Source: Desertivirga sp966211215 (GTDB lineage Bacteria > Bacteroidota > Bacteroidia > Sphingobacteriales > Sphingobacteriaceae). Taken from it: DNA of 63,679 nucleotides. Where the stretch lies: positions 1 through 63,679 of the forward strand of contig CBIHNR010000006.1 of NCBI GenBank assembly GCA_966211215.1. Direction: 5' to 3'. Of the stretch, positions 1 through 8,456 are shown piece by piece. Each line of letters starts with the position of its first letter. Position 1 is the first letter of the stretch. The translations under genes were made by a program, and so were the position numbers. The notes beneath the pieces were generated by a model. The model saw nothing but the letters and a program-made list of their open reading frames with translations. It did not search any database and was not told where the DNA came from.

Positions 1-105
1 ATCTGGTTCTGATTCTCCCCCTTTGCTACATCCTTGAAAGCAAGAGCCTGTACAAACCAATGCCAGGCCTAACCCTAGTTTTTTTAAAAATTCGTCTCTT
101 TCCAT
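1..105 (-). CDS. Partial lipoprotein-like gene, possibly a Rieske-type protein
   Basis: Only the first 35 codons are inside the window; the gene runs off the left edge. The N-terminus starts MERDEFLKKLGLGL and continues into a hydrophobic stretch ending near Cys residues (GSCFQGCSKGG), which looks like a short Tat-like or lipoprotein export signal. Its stop lies outside, so the function cannot be read here. In related Bacteroidota a small Rieske 2Fe-2S protein with this kind of N-terminus often sits beside DUF5777 and YceI genes, and that is the basis for the tentative call. The start lies 12 bases beyond the stop of the next gene, on the same strand, suggesting co-transcription. Confidence 0.45.
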   Translation of the reverse strand, partial: MERDEFLKKLGLGLALVCTGSCFQGCSKGGESEPD

Positions 106-117
106 ATAGTTGTGGGT

Positions 118-1035
118 TTAATAGATTTTAGAGTCTATATCTGGATTTTTTGATTTATGTAGAGTGAAATTCCTGGAAATTGTAAAACCGAAGCGAACCC
201 CGCCATCTGTCCATGATTTATTGGTTCCCGGCAGAAAGTTATTTTCAACGATATATTCTGAATTCATAAAGTTTAAGGAGAAAATATGCCCCCCAGTCTC
301 AATTTCTAATCCTACACCCAGAGGATTGTAATAGGTTTTTGCAAGCTTGTCTGATCTTGTTAGGTTTACGAGTTGATAGTCAGCAATTAACGCCATCCGT
401 TTTGAAAACTTCAAACGCCCCCCAATACCTGCCGTAAACAGTCCTTTTTCATCAAGAGGATCTTCCATTTGATCGCGGATTAAGTAGCCAGGACTTATTT
501 GCAATGAAAGATGTTCCGAAAGTTTGCTCGCTATTAGAGCTTGAAAAAAATATGAGCTACGGCCATCCTGAAGCTCATTGGCAGTGCTTTCTTCTCTGGT
601 TATCCAGGCACTCTGAGCAAGCAGGGTAGTGCTGAAAGGGAATTTATTGCTTTGTTGAATCAGCTTTTGTTTAAGGAATAAATTGTATAGCTCGTCCTGT
701 TTACTTCTGCCTACGCCTACAGTGAGCTTATTGGTTATACCATAATCTAATCCGATATAGAGGTCGGTAGCGCCGTCCAGTCCAAAAAGCGTGTGCGAGT
801 CTCCAAATTCTCCCCCTATATCTCCAAAATGGTGCCTTATCCTTAAATCAAGGTCGTATTTCTTTTGGATCTCGGTAGAATGGGAAAGGACAATCCTAGT
901 CGATTTAAACGTTGCATTTACAGGGCCATTTGAACTTTTTGCTCCCAATTGGTTCATAAGAGAGTCTGCATCTTGCGCAGAGACACCAAGCCCGCAGAAT
1001 AAAAGGGCTATAAGTAGTTTAGATTTTTTCATCAA
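118..1035 (-). CDS. DUF5777-family outer-membrane beta-barrel protein
   Basis: The 305-residue protein begins with a signal peptide (MMKKSKLLIALLFCGLGVSAQ) and continues with alternating hydrophobic strands typical of an outer-membrane barrel, including the segment RIRHHFGDIGGEFGDSHTLF near residues 66-85 that is characteristic of DUF5777. Members are thought to sit in the outer membrane; no biochemical role is established. It lies between a YceI-family gene and a lipoprotein-like gene on the same strand, a recurring group in Bacteroidota. A second Met directly after the first makes the exact start ambiguous by one codon. Family call is strong, function unknown. Confidence 0.8.
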   Translation of the reverse strand: MMKKSKLLIALLFCGLGVSAQDADSLMNQLGAKSSNGPVNATFKSTRIVLSHSTEIQKKYDLDLRIRHHFGDIGGEFGDSHTLFGLDGATDLYIGLDYGITNKLTVGVGRSKQDELYNLFLKQKLIQQSNKFPFSTTLLAQSAWITREESTANELQDGRSSYFFQALIASKLSEHLSLQISPGYLIRDQMEDPLDEKGLFTAGIGGRLKFSKRMALIADYQLVNLTRSDKLAKTYYNPLGVGLEIETGGHIFSLNFMNSEYIVENNFLPGTNKSWTDGGVRFGFTISRNFTLHKSKNPDIDSKIY

Positions 1036-1119
1036 ATACTTGTTTTTTAGTTGAGAAAGCTATCATAAGCAGTTTTTTCTGTGAGTGCAGATGCTTCATG
1101 ATGGTTTCAATAGCATAAT

Positions 1120-1680
1120 TTATTTGGTTGTTTGTGCCAGGTTTGCATCAACTTTTACGCTAATTACCTCGGCAATTTTGGTCATTACAAGTTTGGGGAT
1201 TTTGATATTATGATCAACACATTTAACGTCAAAGTTTGAATTGAGGGCTACCTTACCATCTTTGATCAAAAGTTTTCCATTAATTGTGCGTGGTTGCTCA
1301 ACGCCGTGTACAGACAAGTTTCCTGTTGCAGATACAGGATATTCTCCATCTTTACTAAAGTCAATTGCCTGATTTATTTTGCCTTTGAAGCGGGCGATAG
1401 GGTATTTGTCACTCTCCATATAATTTTCGTTAAAATGTTCCTGCATCAGCCCTTTGGCAAATTCGAAACTTTTTATTGGTACCTGGAAAATTATGTCTCT
1501 GGTTTTGGTAACCAGTACAGCCATCCCGTTGTCACTTGCAGCTTTGATATCTTCAATAGGTGTTGAAGAAAAAAAACTGATTCTGGCATTTTTTGTACTA
1601 AAGTTTGCCTGCGCATCTACACAAAAAGGGTAAAGCAGTAAGCCAATAAGCGCAAATTTTCTAACGTTTTTTAAGATCAT
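1120..1680 (-). CDS. YceI-family periplasmic lipocalin-like protein
   Basis: This 186-residue protein has a signal peptide (cleavage near VDAQ) followed by a YceI-type beta-barrel fold: SFFSSTPIEDIKAAS early, FKGKINQAIDFSKDGEYPV centrally and GNLSVHGVEQPRTINGKL in the C-terminal half. YceI proteins bind isoprenoid or other amphiphilic ligands in the periplasm. The start at 1680 overlaps the 3' end of the preceding gene by 20 bases and is favoured because it begins a clean signal sequence. The neighbouring DUF5777 and lipoprotein genes suggest a small envelope-associated operon. The specific ligand cannot be told. Confidence 0.85.
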   Translation of the reverse strand: MILKNVRKFALIGLLLYPFCVDAQANFSTKNARISFFSSTPIEDIKAASDNGMAVLVTKTRDIIFQVPIKSFEFAKGLMQEHFNENYMESDKYPIARFKGKINQAIDFSKDGEYPVSATGNLSVHGVEQPRTINGKLLIKDGKVALNSNFDVKCVDHNIKIPKLVMTKIAEVISVKVDANLAQTTK

Positions 1681-2974
1681 AAGTCATATTTATTGCAATT
1701 CCACTAGATTTTAGCCTTACCTTGCCCTCACCAATTCCGGCTAAAGGAAGTTTTACATAAGGTTCAATTCCAAGTTGAATGTGCTGATTTATTGGTTTGA
1801 ATTTATAAGATGCAGATATATTGGCAACGCCAAAAAAGCTTCTGTTGGCATTGTTTCTTTCAAGGAGATAGTCTTTGATGCCTGATTCTGGCTTGTAGCA
1901 GAATAAATACTCTTCTTTAAGCATTAAGTAAGACGAGAGCCCGGTATGCAACTCAATCTTCTGTTTGTCTGTTTTTAGCAGGGCGTAGGATGCCTGCACT
2001 GGTATTTCGAGTACATTACAATTAGCATCAATGGTAGATATTAGGTTGGCCCTTGACGGGTTTCTCAATTTATAATCATAAACGTTCGCGTCATAATCTT
2101 TGAGACCATATTTTGCCCCGGTGCTGAGGCTGAACTTTTTAACGCTTACATTAAAAAGCAAGCCGACATTCAGGGTAGCTTTTTTACCAGCAATAGATGC
2201 GGTTGAATTGAAATCTGGCCCGGCAGAAAATGTGAAGCTATAAGAAGGGTTTAAGCGCTTGCTTTTCTCAGGCTTATTAGGTGCAGGAGGATCTTGCTCA
2301 GAAATAATCGGCTGTTCATTTAAGTTTAAAAAACCGGATAAGTTTTCAGCAAAAACAACGGAAGTTGCGGAGGCATATGGTATGTCTTGTCGGGCAGCCA
2401 GGCTTGTTCCGTTAGTTTGAACAGTGCTGGTGCTATTGCGAGAGCTGGCAGTATGCACCTTATTGATTTTCCTATTTATTACATACTTATCCGGCTTTAT
2501 ACCTTTTGTTACCGCCCCTGAAGCAGGCTCAATACGGGCGTTGCGTTGTGCTTCTCCTTGATCAATACTAGCGCTGTGCTGTGCTTCTTCTTTACTTAAA
2601 CCACTTGAAGGCTGAGATTGTTGAGCCGTAATCTTTTCAATGTTTTCCTTTTGTAGCTCAGAGTCTGGGGCTGAATATGTTGCTGCCTCTTCAGGCTTAT
2701 TAGGAAGTACTTTAGTTTTTTTAGATACTAAGTGTGTGTTATTGCCATTATCATCAGAATTTGTTTGCACTGATTTGGGTAGAAGAAAATATCCTCCGCC
2801 TAGTAAAAAAAGTATCGCGAACGCTGTAGCAGACCTTCTGAAAAAGATAATACGATCCCGTTTACGGAGTTTTTTCTCCATAAGCATCCAAGCATCTTCC
2901 TCAAAAGAATAGTCGAAATTTTGCGACTTTTCTTTGAAGAGCCTGTCAAACTCGCTATCGGGAATCTCTTTCAT
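1661..2974 (-). CDS. Membrane-anchored protein with C-terminal beta-barrel, paired with ECF sigma factor
   Basis: The 437-residue protein has a cytoplasmic N-terminus of about 45 residues rich in charged amino acids, one transmembrane helix near residues 47-65 (SATAFAILFLLGGGYFLL), a long low-complexity Ser/Gln/Asn/Thr-rich linker to about residue 230, and a C-terminal region of amphipathic strands like a small porin-type barrel. Its start overlaps the stop of the sigma-factor gene (2974), so the two are translationally coupled. By position and topology it may act as a non-canonical anti-sigma or envelope sensor; no canonical anti-sigma motif was seen, so this is inference. Confidence 0.6.
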   Translation of the reverse strand: MKEIPDSEFDRLFKEKSQNFDYSFEEDAWMLMEKKLRKRDRIIFFRRSATAFAILFLLGGGYFLLPKSVQTNSDDNGNNTHLVSKKTKVLPNKPEEAATYSAPDSELQKENIEKITAQQSQPSSGLSKEEAQHSASIDQGEAQRNARIEPASGAVTKGIKPDKYVINRKINKVHTASSRNSTSTVQTNGTSLAARQDIPYASATSVVFAENLSGFLNLNEQPIISEQDPPAPNKPEKSKRLNPSYSFTFSAGPDFNSTASIAGKKATLNVGLLFNVSVKKFSLSTGAKYGLKDYDANVYDYKLRNPSRANLISTIDANCNVLEIPVQASYALLKTDKQKIELHTGLSSYLMLKEEYLFCYKPESGIKDYLLERNNANRSFFGVANISASYKFKPINQHIQLGIEPYVKLPLAGIGEGKVRLKSSGIAINMTYDLKKR

Positions 2975-3537
2975 CAGTAATTATAAATTTTCTTACCCTG
3001 GTTGTCTGCCTCTTCCTTTAACATGTCCCTTAAGTGCTGCCTGGCTTTAAACAGATTTGATTTTGATGTACCTACCGAAATTGAAAGCATCTGTGAGATT
3101 TCCTCGTGGTTGTACCCATCAATTACAAAAAGGTTAAAAACCGTACGGTAACTTATTGAAAGCCTTTGAACTAGTTTAATAAGGTCGTTGTAGTTTAGTT
3201 TTGAGAGAATGTTTTCTCTATCTTCCGACTCGTGGGTGCTATTTAACGCTTCCATCTTAGTTCGTTTTATTCGTGCCCGGTAATAATCAATTGAGGTATT
3301 AATCATTATGGTGCTAAGCCATGACTGAAAGGGGCGCCCGTTTTCAAACTTGTGGATATTGGTAAAAACCCTCAGAAAGCCGTCGTTAACCATTTCAATG
3401 GCTTCTTCTTTGCTTTCAGCGTATCGTAGGCAAATTTTCATAGCAAAGCCAAAGAAAAGCTTGTACAATTCTTTTTGGCTTTTTCTGCTTTTCGAAACGC
3501 AGCCTGCAATAATCTCTTGAAAGTAAACCGAGTCCAT
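2974..3537 (-). CDS. ECF-type RNA polymerase sigma factor
   Basis: At 187 residues this is the usual size of a group 4 sigma factor. Region 2 is visible at about residues 28-72 (LRYAESKEEAIEMVNDGFLR, then PFQSWLSTIMINTSIDYYR), and region 4 at about 125-175 (YRTVFNLFVIDGYNHEEISQ followed by a helix-turn-helix with LSISVGTSKSNLFKARQ). It directs RNA polymerase to a small regulon. The downstream gene overlaps it and encodes a membrane-anchored protein that may control its activity. No promoter could be assigned with confidence upstream. Confidence 0.92.
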   Translation of the reverse strand: MDSVYFQEIIAGCVSKSRKSQKELYKLFFGFAMKICLRYAESKEEAIEMVNDGFLRVFTNIHKFENGRPFQSWLSTIMINTSIDYYRARIKRTKMEALNSTHESEDRENILSKLNYNDLIKLVQRLSISYRTVFNLFVIDGYNHEEISQMLSISVGTSKSNLFKARQHLRDMLKEEADNQGKKIYNY

Positions 3538-3647
3538 TCAAATAATAACTCAATATACTAACAAGTACGGCTCTTTTAAGTTGCCAGTTGCCTCGTTAGG
3601 TAAATTTTTTTGGAAAGGGAGAGTTGGGTGGGCAAGTAAAGGAAATG

Positions 3648-3675
3648 AAAAAGAGGCACGCTTGGTGCCCCTTTT
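3648..3675 (-). terminator. Rho-independent terminator of pgi
   Basis: On the minus strand, directly downstream of the pgi stop, lies a hairpin with a GGCAC/GTGCC core and AAAAG/CTTTT outer arms separated by a single mismatch and a five-base loop, followed by a U-rich run. Its position 9 bases past the stop fits termination of pgi before the sigma-factor operon. Confidence 0.65.
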
Positions 3676-3683
3676 CCTTGATA

Positions 3684-5330
3684 TTATCGCCAATTTTTGT
3701 ACTGGTTAATGAGTCCGTTCGTTGAAGAATCGTGCGATGAAACAGAGTCTTCGCTTTGTAATTCAGGCAGGATTTTGCTTGCCAATTGCTTGCCTAATTC
3801 AACGCCCCATTGGTCAAAGCTGAATACATTCCAGATAATGCCCTGAACGAAGATTTTATGCTCATAAAAAGCAATTAATGTTCCCAGGCTCTCGGGGGTG
3901 ATTTTCTTAAATAGAATGGAGTTGGTTGGACGATTCCCTTCAAAAACTTTAAAGGAAGCCAATTTTTCAATCTCCGCTTCTGATTTACCAGAGGCTTTTA
4001 ATTCAGCAACCACTTCTTCGTAAGTCTTGCCATTCATCAATGCTTCAGTTTGAGCAAAAAAGTTGGATAAAAGCAAAGTATGGTGAGCGCCTATTTTATT
4101 ATGCGATTGAGCTGGAGCAATGAAATCAGCGGGAATTAGTTTTGTACCCTGATGAATTAATTGATAAAATGCATGCTGTCCATTTGTTCCAGGTTCACCC
4201 CAGATGATCGGGCCAGTTTGATAGTTTACCGCTTCGCCATTTCTGTCAACATATTTACCATTGCTTTCCATATCTCCTTGTTGGAAGTAAGCAGCAAATC
4301 GATGTAAGTATTGATCATAAGGAAGAATAGCGTGGCTTTCGGCTTCAAAGAAGTTGTTATACCAAATTCCCAACAGGGCTAAAATAACAGGAATATTCTG
4401 TTCAAATTCGCTTTCGCGGAAGTGCTTATCGGCAGCGTGCGCTCCAGCCAGTAATGCTTTAAAGTTATCAAAACCAATTCCCAGGGCTATGGAAGTCCCG
4501 ATCGCGCTCCATAGAGAATAACGGCCTCCAACCCAATCCCAAAACTCAAACATATTTTCGGTATCGATACCAAATGCAGAAACAGCTGTTGCATTGGTCG
4601 AAAGTGCAGCGAAATGTTTTGCCACATCACCCTCCGTAGCGCCGCCCTGTAAAAACCAGTTACGGGCGCTATGGGCATTTGCCATTGTTTCCTGCGTAGT
4701 AAAGGTCTTGGAGGCAATAAGGAATAACGTAGTTTCAGGATCTACTTTTTTCAGTGTTTCGGCAATATGTGTCCCATCCACATTTGATACAAAGTGAAGG
4801 TTTAAACGGGTTTTATACGGCTTTAAAGCCTCGGTAACCATTACCGGGCCAAGGTCAGAACCGCCGATGCCAATATTTACAATATCAGTAATTTCTTTTC
4901 CGGTGTAGCCTTTCCATTCGCCAGAAATTACTGAGTTTGTGAACTTTTCAACTTTCGCCAACACAGCGTTTACTTCAGGCATTACATCTTGGCCATCAAC
5001 TAAAATAGGTTCGTTGCTTTGATTGCGTAAAGCTGTATGTAAAACAGAACGGCCTTCTGTCTGATTAATTTTCTCGCCGGTAAATAAAGCCTCAATGGCA
5101 TCCTTTAATCCGCACTCTTTAGCTAATTGAATTAAAAGAGCCACAGTTTTATCAGTAATTCTGTTTTTGGAGTAGTCTAAAAGGATATTGTTAAACTCTA
5201 TAGAGAATTTTTCAAAGCGTTTAGGGTCTTCAGCAAAAAGATCGCGTAAATGTTTGTCGCTAACTTCTACTAAATGATCTGATAAATACTGATAAGCTTG
5301 AGTTTGGGTAAAGTTTATTGTAGGAAGCAT
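3684..5330 (-). CDS. pgi: Glucose-6-phosphate isomerase
   Basis: Interconverts glucose 6-phosphate and fructose 6-phosphate in cytoplasmic glycolysis and gluconeogenesis. The product has the family's usual length (about 548 residues) with the sugar-phosphate motif NIGIGGSDLGPVMV near residue 150, GGRYSLWSAIGTSIAL near 270, WGEPGTNGQHAFYQLIHQGT near 380 and QGIIWNVFSFDQWGVELGKQ near 510. I choose the start MLPTINF at 5330 because a Met six codons earlier (5348) adds residues not usual in the family. It is transcribed alone with its own terminator. Confidence 0.95.
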   Translation of the reverse strand: MLPTINFTQTQAYQYLSDHLVEVSDKHLRDLFAEDPKRFEKFSIEFNNILLDYSKNRITDKTVALLIQLAKECGLKDAIEALFTGEKINQTEGRSVLHTALRNQSNEPILVDGQDVMPEVNAVLAKVEKFTNSVISGEWKGYTGKEITDIVNIGIGGSDLGPVMVTEALKPYKTRLNLHFVSNVDGTHIAETLKKVDPETTLFLIASKTFTTQETMANAHSARNWFLQGGATEGDVAKHFAALSTNATAVSAFGIDTENMFEFWDWVGGRYSLWSAIGTSIALGIGFDNFKALLAGAHAADKHFRESEFEQNIPVILALLGIWYNNFFEAESHAILPYDQYLHRFAAYFQQGDMESNGKYVDRNGEAVNYQTGPIIWGEPGTNGQHAFYQLIHQGTKLIPADFIAPAQSHNKIGAHHTLLLSNFFAQTEALMNGKTYEEVVAELKASGKSEAEIEKLASFKVFEGNRPTNSILFKKITPESLGTLIAFYEHKIFVQGIIWNVFSFDQWGVELGKQLASKILPELQSEDSVSSHDSSTNGLINQYKNWR

Positions 5331-5472
5331 CGTTCTTAAATTAAACAAATTGATTTAGCTGCAATTTTGCGAAAATTTTACTTAAGGCCGTATAAACTTA
5401 TTAATATTTTTATGATTGGCTTTGAAAATCTCTTTTGTTATTAAAAAAACATCGTTTACCTTATGGTTTATT

Positions 5473-5480
5473 TACTTTTG
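5473..5480 (+). promoter_or_regulatory. Candidate -7 box of the prfB promoter
   Basis: TACTTTTG matches the Bacteroidota -7 consensus TAnnTTTG. It ends only five bases before the prfB ATG, so transcription would begin at or next to the start codon. No good -33 TTG was found at the usual spacing, which lowers confidence. Confidence 0.4.
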
Positions 5481-5485
5481 CGTCT

Positions 5486-6563
5486 ATGACCAAAGAACAA
5501 CTACAGGATTTAAGGGACAGAGTAGCGTCCCTGAGGAGGCATCTTTGACATCGAACGGAAGCTCGATGAACTACGCCTTGAACAGGAATTTACAACGACT
5601 GAAGGCTTTTGGGATCGCCCCAAAGAAGCTGAGAAAGTACTCCATGCAATAAAAACCAAGAAGGCATGGACAGACGGCTATGCTGATGTTAGCGCAGCTG
5701 TTGAAGACGCCGCCGTAATGTTTGATTTTTATCAGGCTGGCGAGGCTAGTGCCGATGATGTAAAAGAACAATACCAGGCAGCGCTGTCCAAATTGGAGGA
5801 ATTGGAGTTTAAAAACATGTTAAGCTCTGAGGAAGACCAGCTAAATGCCGTAATGCAAATTACAGCAGGAGCTGGCGGTACAGAAAGCTGCGACTGGGCT
5901 CAAATGCTGATGCGCATGTATATCATGTGGGGCGAGAAAAATGGCTATAAGGTAAGCGAACAAGATTTCCAGGAAGGGGATGTAGCCGGTATTAAGTCGG
6001 TGACTATCCAGTTTGAAGGCGATTTTGCTTATGGGTATTTAAAGGGGGAGAATGGCGTACACCGTTTGGTGCGTATTTCGCCTTTTGATGCCAATGCCAA
6101 GCGCCATACTTCATTTGCTTCTGTATATGTTTATCCCTTAGTGGATGATACCATTGAGATTGAGGTAAATCCTGCAGATATCGAATTCGAAACGTTCCGT
6201 TCTGGAGGAGCAGGAGGGCAGAATGTAAATAAAGTGGAAACGGCGGTTCGTTTGTACCACAAGCCATCTGGTATCATTATTAAGAACCAGGAATCTCGCT
6301 CGCAGTTACAGAATAAGGAGAATGCAATCCGCTTATTAAAATCTCAGTTATATGAAATTGAGATGCGTAAAAAAATGGAAACCACTGCAGCAATTGAAGG
6401 TTCTAAGAAGAAAATTGAGTGGGGCTCGCAGATACGAAACTACGTTTTACACCCATATAAACTGGTGAAAGACCTGCGTACCAATTACGAAACTTCTAAT
6501 GCTCAAGCTGTGCTAGATGGGGATTTGAACGATTTCCTAAAAGCCTATTTGATGGAATTTTAA
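5486..6563 (+). CDS. prfB: Peptide chain release factor 2, programmed +1 frameshift
   Basis: Recognises UGA and UAA stop codons and triggers peptide release on the ribosome. The gene is read in two frames: 20 codons from ATG 5486 end at an in-frame TGA (5546-5548), and a +1 shift at CTT (5543-5545) continues from GAC at 5547 to the stop at 6563, giving about 358 residues, close to the usual length. The GGQ catalytic loop is present (RSGGAGGQNVNKVETAVR), as is the SPF stop-recognition motif (VRISPFDANAKRHTS). Without the frameshift only a short peptide would be made, the known autoregulatory circuit of RF2. Confidence 0.96.
5534..5549 (+). promoter_or_regulatory. prfB programmed +1 frameshift site
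   Basis: A Shine-Dalgarno-like AGGAGG (5534-5539) is followed after exactly three bases by CTT TGA C (5543-5549), the same spacing as in the classic prfB frameshift site. Reading through TGA by +1 joins MTKEQLQDLRDRVASLRRHL to DIERKLDELRLEQ. RF2 scarcity favours the shift, RF2 abundance favours termination. Confidence 0.95.
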
Positions 6564-6567
6564 AAAA

Positions 6568-6601
6568 AAATCCCTGCCATCATAATTTTTGGCAGGGATT
6601 T
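6568..6601. terminator. Bidirectional terminator between prfB and the SirB1-like gene
   Basis: A 12-base-pair perfect stem (AAATCCCTGCCA with TGGCAGGGATTT) with a 10-base loop lies between two convergent genes. A/T runs on both sides allow it to serve both directions. Confidence 0.85.
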
Positions 6602-6609
6602 CTCTTGAG

Positions 6610-7473
6610 CTAGCCTTCTACTACTTCTAGTAACTGCTCAATTTCTTTTACTTTTTCATCGTAGCCAAGTTTGGTGTAAGAAGAAATCAGGTTTCTTAAA
6701 ATTCTGCGAATGATATGTTCGTTGTTACATGGCTCGTAGAAGGATTTTTCAGGTTTTAGATTGAGTTGTTTCAAAAATGAGTCTACATCTCGCCGCCCGA
6801 AAATAAAGCCCTTATTAAAGGCATTAATGTAGAACATTACGCAATCTTCTTCTGAGAAATCCTTGCTCATATCCACATAGCCTAAAATGAAATGTTGCGG
6901 CAGGTTAACACCATATACGGGGACGTCCAGTTTTTGCGCAATTATAGAATAGATAACTGCAAGAGAAATTTGATTTCCCTTTTTACTTTCCAGAACCTGG
7001 CTTATGTATGAGTTTTGTGGATCCTGATGATTAGTAGTGTTCCCGGAGAAACCATGAATGCCATAAAGAACATGGTTTATTAGTTTAACTTTTTCCACGG
7101 CACTCATATCATAGATCATTTGTACCCATATTTCCCGTTTTATATCCTCAATCTGATTTACAATCCTTTGTGGGTCCATATCAGGATATTGATACTTGTT
7201 AATAATAAGTACCCCTTGCAGTAGATCAAAGGAGCCCCCGTGATACCATAATTCAAGCTCCTGTTTTACATTCAGGTATTGAATTTTATGTACAAGGTTT
7301 TCTATTCTTTGTTGTAATACAGCATCAAAAGAATGCTCCCAGGCGGTTTCGAGATATTCTACTACCTCACTGCCATAAGAAAGGAGTTTATCTTCAACAT
7401 GTTCTGAAATCTCCTTGTCCGGGTCATCCAGCAACTTAATTAATGACTCTATTTCTTTTTGATTAATCATCAT
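6610..7473 (-). CDS. SirB1/transglutaminase-like core 2 family protein
   Basis: The 287-residue protein has a helical N-terminal part (about residues 1-90, repeat-like: IESLIKLLDDPDKEISEHVE) and a Transglut_core2 domain (about 95-270) with HVLYGIHGFSGN, NSYISQVLESKKGNQISLAV and VYGVNLPQHFILGYVD. The family has a transglutaminase-like fold but its reaction is not established; members such as SirB1 often lie near prfA/prfB and hemK, and here it is convergent with prfB. A second Met follows the first. Cytoplasmic; no signal peptide is visible. Confidence 0.85.
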   Translation of the reverse strand: MMINQKEIESLIKLLDDPDKEISEHVEDKLLSYGSEVVEYLETAWEHSFDAVLQQRIENLVHKIQYLNVKQELELWYHGGSFDLLQGVLIINKYQYPDMDPQRIVNQIEDIKREIWVQMIYDMSAVEKVKLINHVLYGIHGFSGNTTNHQDPQNSYISQVLESKKGNQISLAVIYSIIAQKLDVPVYGVNLPQHFILGYVDMSKDFSEEDCVMFYINAFNKGFIFGRRDVDSFLKQLNLKPEKSFYEPCNNEHIIRRILRNLISSYTKLGYDEKVKEIEQLLEVVEG

Positions 7474-7596
7474 TACTAATTTAAGAAAAGATTAACAAAA
7501 TATACACGCAGGGCATTCAATTGGGCATAAATCTGTATACAGGCGGGCAGAAATTTAATAAGCGTAATCATTGTAAATAGTTAATTTAGCCACTTT

Positions 7597-8382
7597 ATGA
7601 TAAACGTACAGCTGCTTAAGTCTTATATAAAACATCGCATAAAAGCTAAAACCCGACATGGAATCCACTCGCCTTTTGTGTATAAATTGGTGGATGAGGT
7701 TATCTACGATTATAGCCCACATGGTGAATATGGGGCTATTGAACAGCTGCGGAAACTCTTGCTTCATGACAGTAGAAGTATCACTATAACTGATTTGGGC
7801 GCAGGTTCACATGTGAATAACAATAAACAAAAACAGGTTAAACAGTTAGCAAAGAATGCTTTAAAACCGGCAAGCCTGGCCCAATTAATCTTTCGTTTAG
7901 CGCAAGAGCGCGGGCCCCGCACTATTATTGAACTCGGTACTTGTTTAGGGCTTACAACTTCGTATCTGGCAAAGGCAGTGCCTGATGCGCGTGTGATAAG
8001 TATTGAAGGCTGCCCGCAGACAGCTCAAGTTGCCCGGGATAATGTGAGCAAACTGAGTATTCGAAATGCAGAAATAAAGACAGGTAACTTTGACAAGGTT
8101 TTTCCCGAGGTATTAAGCCAAATCGAATCTGTTGATTTGGTGTTTATTGATGGCAACCATCGGAAACAGGCCACCCTCGACTATTTTAATATGTGCCTGC
8201 CTAAAATTAACGACCGTACGCTAATCATTTTCGATGACATTTATTGGAGCAAAGGCATGGAGGAAGCCTGGGAAGAAATAAAGGCGCACCCTGCTGTAAG
8301 TGTAACGATCGATTTGTTTTGGATTGGGCTGGTTTATTTCAGAAAAGGACAGGTTAAGGAAGATTTTAGAATAAAGTTTTAG
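7597..8382 (+). CDS. Class I SAM-dependent methyltransferase (O-methyltransferase-like)
   Basis: A 261-residue cytoplasmic protein with a Rossmann SAM-binding core: motif I TIIELGTCLGLTTSYLAKA near residues 110-130, motif II VISIEGCPQTAQVA near 133-146, and VDLVFIDGNHRKQATLDYF near 180-200, the pattern of Methyltransf_24 and catechol-type O-methyltransferases. The acidic IFDDIYWSKGMEEAWEEI follows. The substrate cannot be deduced. It stands alone between a divergent SirB1-like gene and the BlaI operon and has no obvious terminator. Confidence 0.82.
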   Translation: MINVQLLKSYIKHRIKAKTRHGIHSPFVYKLVDEVIYDYSPHGEYGAIEQLRKLLLHDSRSITITDLGAGSHVNNNKQKQVKQLAKNALKPASLAQLIFRLAQERGPRTIIELGTCLGLTTSYLAKAVPDARVISIEGCPQTAQVARDNVSKLSIRNAEIKTGNFDKVFPEVLSQIESVDLVFIDGNHRKQATLDYFNMCLPKINDRTLIIFDDIYWSKGMEEAWEEIKAHPAVSVTIDLFWIGLVYFRKGQVKEDFRIKF

Positions 8383-8400
8383 GCACAAACGTGTTTTTGC

Positions 8401-8452
8401 GTTAGATAACTTGTTTTTCAGTTGTATAACTTAAAAATAAGTTATAGCTTTG
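8401..8452 (+). promoter_or_regulatory. Promoter and candidate operator array of the blaI-M56 operon
   Basis: A TTG (8422-8424) and TAGCTTTG (8445-8452) separated by 20 bases form a good Bacteroidota promoter whose -7 box ends five bases before the blaI ATG. Over it lie related sequences at a 20-base interval: GTTAGATAACTT (8401) and GTTGTATAACTT (8421), followed by GTTATA (8441). TATAACTT and AAGTTATA (8425-8432, 8439-8446) form a perfect eight-base inverted repeat around AAAAAT overlapping the -7 box. This layout fits autorepression by the BlaI-type protein encoded next. Confidence 0.6.
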
Positions 8453-8456
8453 GTTT

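Noticed and set aside
3684..5348. pgi starting at 5348
   Set aside because: The first six residues MFNLRT do not fit the family; MLPTINF at 5330 is a better start.
5718..6563. prfB starting at ATG 5718
   Set aside because: This would drop the N-terminal domain; the upstream coding matches RF2 once the +1 frameshift is applied.
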